Assembly: GCA_016709305.1 (NCBI GenBank)
Contig: JADJNA010000017.1
Coordinates: 32,938 to 96,937, forward strand
Direction: 5' to 3'
Source: Candidatus Villigracilis saccharophilus
GTDB lineage: Bacteria; Chloroflexota; Anaerolineae; Anaerolineales; Villigracilaceae
Length of the DNA: 64,000 nt
Positions 8,212 through 17,803 of the stretch are shown piece after piece. Within the stretch, counting starts at the first letter, position 1. Every line of letters begins with the position of its first letter. The notes under the pieces are model-generated. The model was given only the letters and a program-made list of their open reading frames with translations, had not been told where the DNA came from and made no database searches. A program made the translations under genes and the position numbers.

Positions 8212-9426
8212 ATGACAAGTAATAAAAACGATCAACCAAAGCCCGATCTGAACACCCTGGCGGTCTGGGCGGGCGAGGAAAATAAGGATTTTTGGCAAAG
8301 GTCCACACAGGTGCCGGTTGTGCATAGCGTATCGTATGGTTATAAAGATCTGGATACCTGGTATGAGGTCGCCACTGGAAATGAAACAGGTCATATCTAC
8401 AGTCGAAACACAAATCCCACGGTGGATGCATTTGAAGAAAAAGTTCGCCAATTGGAGGGCGCCGAAGCCTGCACCAGTTTTGCGACCGGCATGGCAGCGA
8501 TCAGTAATACACTTTTCGCGCTGCTGTCACCAGGTGACCGGGTGGTTTCTGTAAAGGATACCTATGGTGGCACCAACGAGGTATTCACAAAATTTTTACC
8601 GCGCTTGAATATCAATGTGACCTTGTGCGATACGACCGACCACGAAATGATCGAACAAGAAGTTGCCAAAGGCTGCAAGGTTCTATATCTTGAAACCCCC
8701 ACCAATCCCACGCTAAAAGTGGTCGATCTGGAACGCCTGATAACGGCGGGGCACGCGGTCGGTGCGACTGTCGTGGTCGATAATACCTTTGCGACCCCGA
8801 TTAACACAAACCCTGTCCAGTTTGGCGCCGACCTGGTGGTGCACAGCGCCACAAAATTCATGGGCGGACACGCGGATGCGCTCGGCGGGGTGATTTGCGG
8901 TTCCAAAGACCTGGTCCAGGAAGTTTTTCATTATCGTGAGATCACGGGCGCCACACTGCACCCGATGTCAGCCTATATGCTGCTGCGCGGTTTGAAGACG
9001 CTCGGCTTGAGGGTTGAAAGACAGAATGATAATGCCTTAAAGATTGCCCGTTTCCTTAAGGGACATCCGTTCGTGAAAGATGTGCTCTATCCTGGGCTCG
9101 AATCTCATCTCCATCACGAGATCGCAAAAAAGCAGATGCGCGGCTTTGGGGGAGTATTGAGCATAATCCTGAATGGCGACTTTGAATCTGTTAAAACATT
9201 TCTGCCCCGCCTTAACTACGCTCACCTGGCCGCCAATCTCGGCACGGTCGAAACGGTTGCCGGCCCCCCGAGGACGACCAGCCATGTGGAGGTAACTCCG
9301 GAACAGCGTGCGGCCCTGGGCATCCCGGAAAGTTTGATCCGTTATTCAGTCGGCATCGAATGCGTGGATGACCTGATCGCAGATTTGAGTCAGGCTCTGG
9401 ACTACACCAGCGGCAAACTGAAATGA
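8212..9426 (+). CDS. Cys/Met metabolism PLP-dependent enzyme (cystathionine gamma-synthase/lyase family)
   Basis: At 404 residues it has the usual family length. Diagnostic stretches are YSRNTNPTVDAFEEKVRQLEG (substrate and PLP region), SFATGMAAISN, VVDNTFATP and LVVHSATKFMGGH, whose Lys forms the Schiff base with PLP. The C-terminal domain keeps the SVGIE..DDL pattern. Members catalyse gamma-replacement or elimination in transsulfuration, or O-acetylhomoserine sulfhydrylation; sequence alone does not separate these here. AAAGGAG lies six bases before the ATG. It appears to be a single-gene unit. Confidence 0.9.
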   Translation: MTSNKNDQPKPDLNTLAVWAGEENKDFWQRSTQVPVVHSVSYGYKDLDTWYEVATGNETGHIYSRNTNPTVDAFEEKVRQLEGAEACTSFATGMAAISNTLFALLSPGDRVVSVKDTYGGTNEVFTKFLPRLNINVTLCDTTDHEMIEQEVAKGCKVLYLETPTNPTLKVVDLERLITAGHAVGATVVVDNTFATPINTNPVQFGADLVVHSATKFMGGHADALGGVICGSKDLVQEVFHYREITGATLHPMSAYMLLRGLKTLGLRVERQNDNALKIARFLKGHPFVKDVLYPGLESHLHHEIAKKQMRGFGGVLSIILNGDFESVKTFLPRLNYAHLAANLGTVETVAGPPRTTSHVEVTPEQRAALGIPESLIRYSVGIECVDDLIADLSQALDYTSGKLK

Positions 9427-9436
9427 TCTTCTAAAA

Positions 9437-9478
9437 CCAGGCCGTTCTCGATGCGAAATTCGTTCATGAACGGTCTGG
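9437..9478 (+). terminator. Hairpin after the PLP enzyme, possible terminator
   Basis: CCAGGCCGTTC and GAACGGTCTGG form an 11-bp stem with one mismatch around a 20-base loop. No T-tract follows, so termination is uncertain. The rest of the gap to 9709 shows nothing I can name. Confidence 0.35.
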
Positions 9479-9709
9479 CCAGAATGTATAGTATTGGGAT
9501 TGATCAACACGATTCGATTCCCTGCGGAATTTATCACGGGCTGCTTCCATCAGGAAGATGGTAGACCATCTCTTTAGGCTCAGGTCCTTTTTCCCAAGCG
9601 CCGCGAGGATAACTTGAAATAGCGAGCGGTTGATATTTCTGAGATCACAAGCTTGGGGTTAAAATTCCGTTTGTTCTCCAAAGGCAAGCCTTTGTAAAGA
9701 TAGATAAAA

Positions 9710-11329
9710 ATGACCCCTTTCGCTGAATCAATGTTTGTCTTATTTGCCATCCTGACACTTGGCACGTGGCTTGGTCAATGGTCATTGCGCGGAGTTTCTC
9801 TGGGTACGGCGGGTGTGCTTTTTGTTGCCCTGTTGTTCGGCCACTTCGGGCTGAGCCTTCCCCGCGAATTGATGGATTTTGGCCTGATCCTGTTTGTCTA
9901 TTCTGTCGGATTGACTGCGGGACCGAGTTTTTTCCGCACTTTCCGCCGGCGTGGAATGCAGTTCGTTGTCCTCGCCCTCGTCATTGTGGGCAGCGGGGCG
10001 ATCCTGACCGCGTTAATTGCGGTCCTCCTTAAATTATCACCTGCGCTTGCCGCTGGATTGTATACCGGCGCAATGACCTGTACCCCCGCGCTTGCTTCCG
10101 TGCTGGACAGTTTGCATCGTGTGCTGCCCGCGGAGGCTCCGCTTGCTTCTGTTGGTTATGGTATCGCGTATCCGTTCAGCATGATCAGCATGGTCTTGCT
10201 TGTTCAGTTTTTGCCGGGCCTGCTTAAACGCCCGGTGAAGCTGGAGGAGCGGGAATGGCTTGCGCAAAAAGCAATCGAATATCCCGGCCTGGTGGCGCAC
10301 CAATTTCGGATCACGAATCCAAATTGTGACGGACGAAGTGTGGCCGAAGTCAATCCGCGCCGGCTGGCGCAAGTTAATCTCTCGCGTGTCAAACATGGCG
10401 AGCGCGTGTTTGCGGCGACGCCTGAAACCATCCTGCATCTGGGAGATGTGGTCATGGCCGTCGGTTCTGCAGAAGAGCTGGATAAGATGACCCTTCTGCT
10501 TGGCGAGCGCACCAACGAACGCATGGACGTCAACGCTCAGGTCCTAAGCATGGACGTCGAAGTCATGGACGAATCGCTGACCGGCAAAACGCTGGCGCAA
10601 ATGCGGGTATGGGAGCAGTTCACCGTGGTCATCACCCGCATCCGCCGCCAGGGACTGGAGATCGTCCCGCAGGGTCTGGTCACGCTTGAAATGGGTGACG
10701 GCATCCGAGTCGTGGGTGAGAAATCAGCCGTAGAGGCTTTTGTAAGCAAGGCGCAAGGCTCGCCGCGCCGCGCCAGTGAAACCAGCATGACAGCCTATCT
10801 GGTCGGTTTGTTGATCGGTGTTCTGGTCGGCTTGATACCTGTACCATTCGGTCAGGGTGTGACCGTCAAGTTAGGGTTGGCGGGCGGCGTCTTTCTAACC
10901 AGCTTGCTGATCGGTCACTTTGGAAGGGTCGGGCCGTTTCGTCTCTACGTCCCGCCGGCTGCTAAAAATCTAACGCGTGAACTTGGCTTGATGCTCTTTC
11001 TGGCAGGTGCGGGTACGAACGCGGGCGCTCATCTGGTGGACGTGTTAAAGGATCAAGGCTGGGTCCTGCTATTGGCAGGCGCGGGCATCACCCTGTTTTC
11101 CGCGTTGACAGGCTTGGTTGTGATGATAAAAATCTATAAACTTAATTTGCTATCTGCCATGGGGGCGTTGACTGCGGCCATGACCAATCCACCTGCACTG
11201 GCTTCAGCCAACAATCAAACAGAAACAGACCTGCCGTCCATCGCTTACGCCAGTACCTATCCTGTAGCACTTATTTTTAAAATTTTATTTGCCCAGGCCT
11301 TGGTGGAGATTTTTAGCAGGTTGTTATAA
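9710..11329 (+). CDS. AspT/YidE/YbjL-type transporter with RCK_C (TrkA-C) domains
   Basis: The 539-residue membrane protein has two homologous hydrophobic halves (about residues 1-170 and 365-539), each with the AspT duplication-domain pattern (GTAGVLFVALLFGHFG... and GLAGGVFLTSLLIGHFG..., LGLMLFLAGAGTNAG). Between them are two soluble TrkA-C/RCK_C-like modules (FRITNPNCDGRSVAEVN... and VEVMDESLTGKTLAQMRVWE). This matches the aspartate:alanine exchanger family, though most members have unknown substrates. It has its own start, with only a weak ribosome-binding site. No decarboxylase lies nearby to suggest an Asp/Ala proton-motive cycle. Confidence 0.85.
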   Translation: MTPFAESMFVLFAILTLGTWLGQWSLRGVSLGTAGVLFVALLFGHFGLSLPRELMDFGLILFVYSVGLTAGPSFFRTFRRRGMQFVVLALVIVGSGAILTALIAVLLKLSPALAAGLYTGAMTCTPALASVLDSLHRVLPAEAPLASVGYGIAYPFSMISMVLLVQFLPGLLKRPVKLEEREWLAQKAIEYPGLVAHQFRITNPNCDGRSVAEVNPRRLAQVNLSRVKHGERVFAATPETILHLGDVVMAVGSAEELDKMTLLLGERTNERMDVNAQVLSMDVEVMDESLTGKTLAQMRVWEQFTVVITRIRRQGLEIVPQGLVTLEMGDGIRVVGEKSAVEAFVSKAQGSPRRASETSMTAYLVGLLIGVLVGLIPVPFGQGVTVKLGLAGGVFLTSLLIGHFGRVGPFRLYVPPAAKNLTRELGLMLFLAGAGTNAGAHLVDVLKDQGWVLLLAGAGITLFSALTGLVVMIKIYKLNLLSAMGALTAAMTNPPALASANNQTETDLPSIAYASTYPVALIFKILFAQALVEIFSRLL

Positions 11330-11458
11330 TTAGGGGAGATTCGTAATCTCTGTTTCTTCATATAGCGCATCGGCCGTGTTCACTCCCTCCAGCTTCGAAA
11401 AAAATATGGGTATCGCGGATGTTCCTTTGGGCCATAAAAAGCCTGTACAATCAGCCTG

Positions 11459-14434
11459 ATGTATATCCACCTGACCACACATTCCGCCTTCTCCCTGCAG
11501 GAAGGGTTGCTGCAGCCCGCCGAGATCGTGAAAGCCGCGCAGGCCATGAACATGCGCTCCATCGGGCTTACTGATCATCATCTTCTGACCGGATCGATTG
11601 AATTCGTGTCTGCCTGCATACAGTCCGGTATTCAACCCGTGCTGGGCCTGGAAATTGATCTGCATGGCGGCCGGCTGGTACTCTTGGCCATGAGTATGGA
11701 AGGCTGGTCTAATTTGTGCCGCCTGAGCAGTTTGCTTGCGCTGCGGGAAGGATCAGACGCCGCCTGTTCACTCGATATGCTTTCCCGCTATTCCGGTGAT
11801 CTGATCGCGTTAAGCACTCATCAGCTTGAAGATCTGCAGCTCATTTTCCCCGATAGATTATATGTGGCGGTACAGCAGCCATCTGATGCCCGTCGCCTGT
11901 CTGAAGTTGCGCTCAAATTAGGACTGCCCCTGGTCGTTACTCATCCGGTATATTATCTAAGACCTGAACAGGCTGTTCTGCAGCGAACCCTGACCGCCAT
12001 CCGCCTGAATCGACAAATCAACGATCTTCCTGTTGACGCGCTCGCACCGCAAGGTTCATATTTTGCGACTCCGCAGGAAATCGAAACCCGCTTCAAGGAT
12101 TTTCCCGGTGCGCTGGCTGCCACAGAGGAAATTGCGGGACGCTGCCACTTCGACCTTCCGATCGGTCAGGCGCATATGCCAACCGTTCCGCTGCCGCCCG
12201 GACTCTCCGCTCCACAGTTTCTGCGGGAGAAGGCCATTTCAGGGGCGAAGAATTTGTATGGAGATATCACCCCCGCGATTAAGAATAGGCTTGATCAGGA
12301 ACTGGAAGTGATCGAGGGCATGGGGTTTGAACCGGTCTTTCTGATCGTTGAAGAGATTATGTCTTACGCCCGCAGGACCGGAGTCCCGTTCTCCTCGCGC
12401 GGTTCGGCCGCCTCATCGCTGGTGGCGCATTGTCTGGGGATCACCAGCCCCGATCCGATGCGCCTAAATTTATATTTTGAACGATTCCTGAATCCGGCTC
12501 GCACGACTCTACCGGATATTGATACGGATCTCTGTTCACGCAGGCGTGATGCTGTCATTCAGCATGTCTTCGATGTATATGGCGCAGAGCGGGTCGCCAT
12601 GGTGGGTACGATCAATCGCTTTCGTCCGCGTTCTGCTCTGGGAGATGCGGCCAAGGCGCATGGAGTCGAACCTGTCAAAATCCGCGAGATGGTTAATCAA
12701 TTGCCATACGCTTTCTGGGCAAGGCTTGAAGAGGGACAGGATCCGCAGTCTCCATTCAGTGAACTGCGCATGTCATACCCTTCTTATCAAAGGGTCTTTG
12801 AGGATGCCGAAGCCATCCTGAAATTGCCGCGTCACCTGTCCGTGCACGCGGGCGGATTGATCGTTGCTCCCGGGAAATTGACCGATCTGGTCCCGGTGAT
12901 GCGCTCGGGCAGCAAGGGTATCATCATCACCCAGTTCGATCTTGATTCAGTTGAAATGATGGGGCTTGTGAAAATCGACCTGCTCGGTATTCGGGGTCTG
13001 ACTGTACTGGGCGATGTTGGTGAATTCATAACTCAGGCCCAGCCAGAGTTGTATGCCAATCTGGTTACAGCATTGGATGCCATTCCATCTGATGATGAGC
13101 GGACTGCCCGGCGTGTGGAGAATGGACTGACCATTGGTTGCTTTAATATTGAAAGCCCAGGCATGCGCTCCACGCTGCGGGAGATCCATGCCCGCAGCGA
13201 AGATGACATCATGGCTGCGCTTGCCCTGTATCGCCCCGGGCCGCTCACCGGCGGATTGAAGGATGCATTTGTCCAGCGCTTCAAAGGCGAGCAGCCGGTT
13301 CACCATCTTCATTCAGCCTTGGCTCCCTTATTGGATGAAACATTTGGCGTGATTTTATATCAGGAGCAGGTCTTGAGGATCGCGCATGAGCTTTCAGGTT
13401 TCAGCCTGGCGGAGGCCGATCTGTTGCGAAGAGCCATGAGTCACTTTGATCCCGGCAAACGCATGCAGGAACTGCAAAGAAAATTTGTGGACCAGGCTCA
13501 GGCCAGAAGCGGTGTGCCGATTGAGGTGGGAGAAAGGGTCTGGGAGATGATGGCTGCTTTCGCGGGATATGGTTTTCCGAAGGCGCACGCAGCTTCGTAT
13601 GCAAAGGTGGCCTGGCGTTCGGCGTGGTGCAAGGAATATTTTCCGGCAGAGTTCATGGCGGCGGTGCTGGCTAACTGGGGCGGTTATTACAGTCAGCGCG
13701 TCTATTTGAGCGAAGTGCGCCGCATGGGACTCGCCGTTCGCCCACCGCATGTCAATTGGTCGCGTACCAATTTTCTGGTCCGGAATGGGGTGTTGTATAT
13801 GGGACTGGATCAGGTCAAGAACCTGACCCGCCGGACCATTGAAAGAATAATTCAGTATGCTCCCTTCAGCTCGCTGGATGAATTTCTATCCCGGGTCGAT
13901 CCGCGCTCCCAGGAGGCGGTCAGTCTGGCGCGTATCGGGGGGTTCGAAGGCTTTGGAACGATCCCGGCCATTTTGAGAAGACTGACAGATGGATGGCAGG
14001 CAGGGCAGATGAGTCTGTTTGGCTGGGAAAGCATTGATGAGGATTGGACTCTGGAACAGAAAGTGGACGCGCAGATGGAATTGCTTGATGTGAGTCTCGA
14101 GGCGCATCCGCTTGAACTGGCGGCAGCCCACATTTCCGCAAGCGGGGCGGTCACAAGCGTGGATGCTGTCAGCCGGATCGGCCGGCGGGTGAGCGTGGCC
14201 GGGATACGGCAGACTTCACATCGCAGCCGCACGGCAAAGGGGGAACCGATGTTATTCCTTTCCATGGAGGATCTTACCGGCACGCTTGATGTGATCGTGT
14301 TTCCCAATGTATATCGGACTGCAAAGGATCTGTTGAATTCACGCTCTCCATTTCTGGTGACTGGCATAATCGAAATGGACAGCTCACGCGGCGAGCCGTA
14401 TCTACGGGCGGAGCGGGTAGTGAAGTTGGGATAA
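11459..14434 (+). CDS. DNA polymerase III alpha subunit, short DnaE2/ImuC-like form
   Basis: At 991 residues it is shorter than replicative DnaE1 (about 1160) and near the size of error-prone DnaE2. Order of domains: PHP (residues 1-~250), palm/thumb/fingers with the catalytic motif PDIDTDLCS and a third Asp in LVKIDLLGIRGL, helix-hairpin-helix region (SLDEFLSRVDPRSQEAV..), and a C-terminal OB fold (RVSVAGIRQTSHRS..PMLFLSMEDLTG). The first PHP metal motif, usually HxHS, reads TTHS, so the PHP site is probably not an active exonuclease. No imuA or imuB genes lie beside it, and no LexA box was seen. It is likely a second, repair-associated polymerase rather than the main replicase, but that is inference. 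Confidence 0.85.
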   Translation: MYIHLTTHSAFSLQEGLLQPAEIVKAAQAMNMRSIGLTDHHLLTGSIEFVSACIQSGIQPVLGLEIDLHGGRLVLLAMSMEGWSNLCRLSSLLALREGSDAACSLDMLSRYSGDLIALSTHQLEDLQLIFPDRLYVAVQQPSDARRLSEVALKLGLPLVVTHPVYYLRPEQAVLQRTLTAIRLNRQINDLPVDALAPQGSYFATPQEIETRFKDFPGALAATEEIAGRCHFDLPIGQAHMPTVPLPPGLSAPQFLREKAISGAKNLYGDITPAIKNRLDQELEVIEGMGFEPVFLIVEEIMSYARRTGVPFSSRGSAASSLVAHCLGITSPDPMRLNLYFERFLNPARTTLPDIDTDLCSRRRDAVIQHVFDVYGAERVAMVGTINRFRPRSALGDAAKAHGVEPVKIREMVNQLPYAFWARLEEGQDPQSPFSELRMSYPSYQRVFEDAEAILKLPRHLSVHAGGLIVAPGKLTDLVPVMRSGSKGIIITQFDLDSVEMMGLVKIDLLGIRGLTVLGDVGEFITQAQPELYANLVTALDAIPSDDERTARRVENGLTIGCFNIESPGMRSTLREIHARSEDDIMAALALYRPGPLTGGLKDAFVQRFKGEQPVHHLHSALAPLLDETFGVILYQEQVLRIAHELSGFSLAEADLLRRAMSHFDPGKRMQELQRKFVDQAQARSGVPIEVGERVWEMMAAFAGYGFPKAHAASYAKVAWRSAWCKEYFPAEFMAAVLANWGGYYSQRVYLSEVRRMGLAVRPPHVNWSRTNFLVRNGVLYMGLDQVKNLTRRTIERIIQYAPFSSLDEFLSRVDPRSQEAVSLARIGGFEGFGTIPAILRRLTDGWQAGQMSLFGWESIDEDWTLEQKVDAQMELLDVSLEAHPLELAAAHISASGAVTSVDAVSRIGRRVSVAGIRQTSHRSRTAKGEPMLFLSMEDLTGTLDVIVFPNVYRTAKDLLNSRSPFLVTGIIEMDSSRGEPYLRAERVVKLG

Positions 14435-14471
14435 GCATTAAATTTTTGTTGAAACGAACTCAGAACAATTG

Positions 14472-16109
14472 TCACTTGTCCGGTAGTTTGAGGGCTTTGT
14501 CGGCGATTGCGATTTCGCTCGCGGTTCTGGTTGTATTCCACTTCAGTTCCCGGGCGGCGATTTCGGCAAGACTCGCCAGTACGGTTAAGCCTGGATGACC
14601 CAGTGTGCCGATTCCCGTACGCCTGATGAGGATATCCATCAATGTGTAGGCCATCTCTTCACGAATGGCGTAGAGCGCCTGAGCCAATATTTCACCGTCA
14701 CCATTAAGCGGGGTGGCGTATCGTTTTTCCTGGCGGGCAATCTGCATGAGCTTGGAAAGATCTGTTCCGTACATGCGGGCCAGATAATCGATTGTGTGTT
14801 CGGGGAATTCTGAATAGGTTACTTTTGCCTGTTTGACGAACATGTCCATCTCGCGGATCTCACAACCCGCGAGATGCTGTTGGGCGGTCACAGATTTTGA
14901 CCTGCGCCCAAATTTCTTATTGACGGTTTTCAAAACATTCTCTGCGAGATTGCGGCTGGTGGTGTACTTGCCGCCTTCGACAGTCAGCATCCCGGCCAGC
15001 ACGTACTCGTCATGGTCGAAGATCTCGTATTTGCGTGAGGTCTTGTATACATCCCTGGTCTGGTCTTCAACCAGCGGACGCAGACCGCCGTACGCGTAGA
15101 TTACGTCTGAGTAATGGAGCAGGTTCGGGTCTCCGAAGGAGGCGTTGACTTCCGCGATGTACTCCTCGATCTTTTCACGGGTCACACAATAGGTATCAGG
15201 GTCGCCGATGTATTCCCGGTCAGTGGTGCCGATCAGAGTGTGTCCGCGCCAAGGGATCAGGTTGCACGGTCTGCCCGTTGGAGTCAGCCCGCCGACCGCG
15301 GCGTTGGCGTTGGTGATCTTTTTAGTGATGATGTGAATGCCTTCCGAACGGCGGATGTGCTGCGGTGCTTCATTCCCGCGTGCGATGTTCAGCAAGATAT
15401 CCGCCCACGGGCCGCCGCAATTAATGATAAGTTTTCCACGCAGGGTGCGCGTGTTATTGTTCAACAGGTCGCGCACCACCACACCATTAATTCGTTTATC
15501 GTCGCGGACAAAATCTTCCACCTTTGCATAGTTCGCCACCTCCGCGCCGTGCCTGACCGCCGACTTGATGAACGCCAGCGTCAGCCGCTCGGGGTTGAGA
15601 TCGGCGCAGTCATAAAAAACGATCGCGCCTGTCAGCGTATCCATCCTGACCACGGGTTCCATCTCAATCGCTTTTTTAGAGGATAACAAACGATGCCAGG
15701 GAAGCCGTTTGCTTTTGTCCCAGGTAAAACCTTTATCGTAGGACAACAGATCGTAAATGATCATGCCTGGTTCAAGGATGAGTTTGCTGCGCATCTTGAT
15801 ATGGCTGTATAACGGCACCAGAAATGCAAGCGGATACACAAAATTTGGCGCAATGTTCTCAAGTGTCCTGCGTTCCCTCAATGACTCACGCACCAGACCA
15901 TATTCAAAATTGGCGAGATAACGCAAGCCGCCGTGAATGAGTTTGGATGTTGCTGAGGATGTGCCTGCGCCGAAGTCGCCTTTCTCCACCAGCGCCACGC
16001 AGTATCCCTGGGATGCCGCTTCATATGCCACCGCCGCGCCGCTGATGCCGCCGCCGATGACGATGATGTCGTAGGTCTTGCTGCTTGGATGTTCAATAAA
16101 TCGGTTCAT
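14472..16109 (-). CDS. FAD-dependent glycerol-3-phosphate dehydrogenase (GlpA/GlpD family)
   Basis: The start at 16109 has GGAAACAAC just upstream, overlapping the end of the maturase gene by 17 bases. The 545-residue protein opens with an FAD-binding Rossmann motif (DIIVIGGGISGAAVAYEAASQ), followed by TSSATSKLIHGGLRYL, typical of the DAO/GlpA family. The C-terminal helical domain (EEMAYTLMDILIRRTGIG) is also family-typical. The reaction would be sn-glycerol-3-phosphate to dihydroxyacetone phosphate with electrons passed to quinone. Because it ends an operon with sulfatases and an FGGY kinase, the true substrate may be a related phosphorylated polyol. No GlpB or GlpC partner is present. Confidence 0.88.
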   Translation of the reverse strand: MNRFIEHPSSKTYDIIVIGGGISGAAVAYEAASQGYCVALVEKGDFGAGTSSATSKLIHGGLRYLANFEYGLVRESLRERRTLENIAPNFVYPLAFLVPLYSHIKMRSKLILEPGMIIYDLLSYDKGFTWDKSKRLPWHRLLSSKKAIEMEPVVRMDTLTGAIVFYDCADLNPERLTLAFIKSAVRHGAEVANYAKVEDFVRDDKRINGVVVRDLLNNNTRTLRGKLIINCGGPWADILLNIARGNEAPQHIRRSEGIHIITKKITNANAAVGGLTPTGRPCNLIPWRGHTLIGTTDREYIGDPDTYCVTREKIEEYIAEVNASFGDPNLLHYSDVIYAYGGLRPLVEDQTRDVYKTSRKYEIFDHDEYVLAGMLTVEGGKYTTSRNLAENVLKTVNKKFGRRSKSVTAQQHLAGCEIREMDMFVKQAKVTYSEFPEHTIDYLARMYGTDLSKLMQIARQEKRYATPLNGDGEILAQALYAIREEMAYTLMDILIRRTGIGTLGHPGLTVLASLAEIAARELKWNTTRTASEIAIADKALKLPDK

Positions 16110-17253
16110 GTTGTTTCCTTTTCCATTCGTCCGCCAGATTTCGCAGTTTCGAATCGGCGTGAGCGAAAAAAAGTTTATATGCTTCGCAAAAATGATTGCG
16201 CCCATCAAGTGAGGGATTGCGCAGTCGGTCTTTGGTACAGCCGCCGCGGCACCAGGCCTTCCACTCGCAAGAGCGGCACTCCGCTGGCAGGTATGCTTTG
16301 AGCCTTCCAAAGTCTGTCTGTTGGCCTGAATTGAATAATTGCGGAAGCGGTGTCTCTAGTAGATTGCCCAAGTTCCATTCAGGCTCCACAAAAAAATCAC
16401 AGGCAAACACGTCACCCGTGTGTTCGATGACTAAATACTTCCCGCATTTTTCAAGCAGGGTACACTCTGTGGGAGCAAAGCCCGCGTACTTGAAAAGGAG
16501 CGCTTCAAACCAGCGGATGGAAGTGGTTGGGACTCTGTCCACAAAATCCGCGAGCCACAGATCGAACAGACGTTTCAAAAATTCACCATAGCTCGCCGCA
16601 TCGACTGAAAAATTCGCCACGCTGCCACCCGCTTTCTCCACACAGGGAATGAACTGCATGAAGTTGAGTCCCTGCGATCTGTGGAAGGCGTAGATCTCAT
16701 CCGGAAACTGAACAGAGTAGTTGTTGACAACCGACAGCACATTAACCTCTACTCCGTGGTCTTGCAGGAGTTTGGATGCATCGAGCGCTTTGCTCCACGA
16801 TCCATGTCCGCCGCGGTTTTTGCGATAATGATCGTGGATGTGTTCAGGTCCATCGATCGACAGGCCGACCAGGAAGTGATAGTCACGAAAGAACTTAGCC
16901 CATTCATGATCGATCAGCATACCATTGGTTTGCAGCCCGTTGGAGACAGATTGCCCGCGCCCGTGTCGAGCCGTCAAGTCCACTGCTTTGCGGTAGAACG
17001 GTAGACCCATCAAAGTCGGTTCGCCGCCCTGCCAGCCGACGGAGAGTTGCGGCACGTTCTGTGACATGAGTTGCTGAATCATCGCTTCGAGCACTTCATC
17101 GCTCATTCGATTGGTGCGGATCGGGAACTGCCGCAATTTGTCGATGTAAAAGCAATACTCGCAATCCAAATTACAGTCAGCGCCAGCAGGCTTGACCAGC
17201 ACTTCGGTGACGGGGCGGCGGAAGAAGGGTAGGTTCATGGCAAGGTCGGTCAC
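16093..17253 (-). CDS. Anaerobic sulfatase-maturating enzyme (radical SAM, SPASM)
   Basis: The radical-SAM motif CNLDCEYC (CxxxCxxC) begins at about residue 27. WQGGEPTLMG and LQTNG are typical of the anSME group. The C-terminal SPASM cluster cysteines are present (CTLLEKCGKYLVIEHTGDVFAC.. and CRSCEWKAWCRGGC). The enzyme converts the active-site Cys or Ser of sulfatases to formylglycine without oxygen. Two Cys-type sulfatases lie in the same cluster, which explains its presence and argues for an anaerobic or microaerophilic lifestyle. The start is either GTG at 17253 or ATG at 17238; neither has a clear ribosome-binding site. A 9-bp inverted repeat overlaps this start. Confidence 0.92.
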   Translation of the reverse strand: MTDLAMNLPFFRRPVTEVLVKPAGADCNLDCEYCFYIDKLRQFPIRTNRMSDEVLEAMIQQLMSQNVPQLSVGWQGGEPTLMGLPFYRKAVDLTARHGRGQSVSNGLQTNGMLIDHEWAKFFRDYHFLVGLSIDGPEHIHDHYRKNRGGHGSWSKALDASKLLQDHGVEVNVLSVVNNYSVQFPDEIYAFHRSQGLNFMQFIPCVEKAGGSVANFSVDAASYGEFLKRLFDLWLADFVDRVPTTSIRWFEALLFKYAGFAPTECTLLEKCGKYLVIEHTGDVFACDFFVEPEWNLGNLLETPLPQLFNSGQQTDFGRLKAYLPAECRSCEWKAWCRGGCTKDRLRNPSLDGRNHFCEAYKLFFAHADSKLRNLADEWKRKQHEPIY

Positions 17254-17288
17254 GTTTTTAGAGAGACGGTCGCGTTTGTAACGTGACC
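17248..17288 (-). promoter_or_regulatory. Inverted repeat at the kinase/maturase junction
   Basis: GGTCACGTT (17248-17256) and AACGTGACC (17280-17288) are perfect inverted repeats. One arm contains the possible GTG start of the maturase and the other touches the kinase stop codon. A hairpin here could control translation of the maturase or stabilise one side of the message. No T-tract follows, so it is not a standard terminator. Confidence 0.4.
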
Positions 17289-17713
17289 TACGAGTTCGCA
17301 GGCGGCTTCATTTCTTTTGGATACTTTTCGGCTATATCTGCCAGATCTTTGTAGAGTGGCTTGAGTTGAGAATACATCTTGCGATAGATGCGGTTGTAGA
17401 GATGCTCGTATAGGTCACGGTTACGGGGGATGGGCTGGATCACTTCGCGGATGCTCGTCATTCCAGCGACAGCTGCTTCGTAGTTGGAGTAGTAGCCGAG
17501 ACCAACGGCGGCGTTCATCGTTGCACCCAACATGCCTGTCTCATTAACGCTGGGAACTTCAACGGGCAGGTTGAAGACGTCCGCGGTAATCTGCAACGCG
17601 GTGCGACTTTGGGAACCGCCGCCTGATACGCGTAATTTGGTAAAGGGTCCCCCCAGCTTGTCCGTAGTGATCTTTGCGCCATCTTTCAACGCAAAGATGA
17701 TGCCTTCAAGCAC
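17288..17713 (-). CDS. FGGY carbohydrate kinase, C-terminal fragment
   Basis: This holds the second FGGY domain end (LRVSGGGSQSRTALQITADVFNLPV, NETGMLGATMNAAVGLG), which carries the ATP-binding region. It is in the same frame as the upstream N-terminal part; the 30 codons between also read as family sequence (VPTEFYCDEYGKGAVIGF, HTHAHLYRAVLEGI). The two parts are therefore one gene interrupted by a single TGA at 17804-17806. The DNA does not itself offer a new start with a good ribosome-binding site. Confidence 0.8.
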   Translation of the reverse strand: MLEGIIFALKDGAKITTDKLGGPFTKLRVSGGGSQSRTALQITADVFNLPVEVPSVNETGMLGATMNAAVGLGYYSNYEAAVAGMTSIREVIQPIPRNRDLYEHLYNRIYRKMYSQLKPLYKDLADIAEKYPKEMKPPANS

Positions 17714-17803
17714 GGCGCGGTAGAGATGGGCGTGCGTGTGTCTGTCCGAGAAACCGATGACTGCGCCTTTGCCGTATTCGTCGCAATAGAACTCGGTCGG
17801 GAC

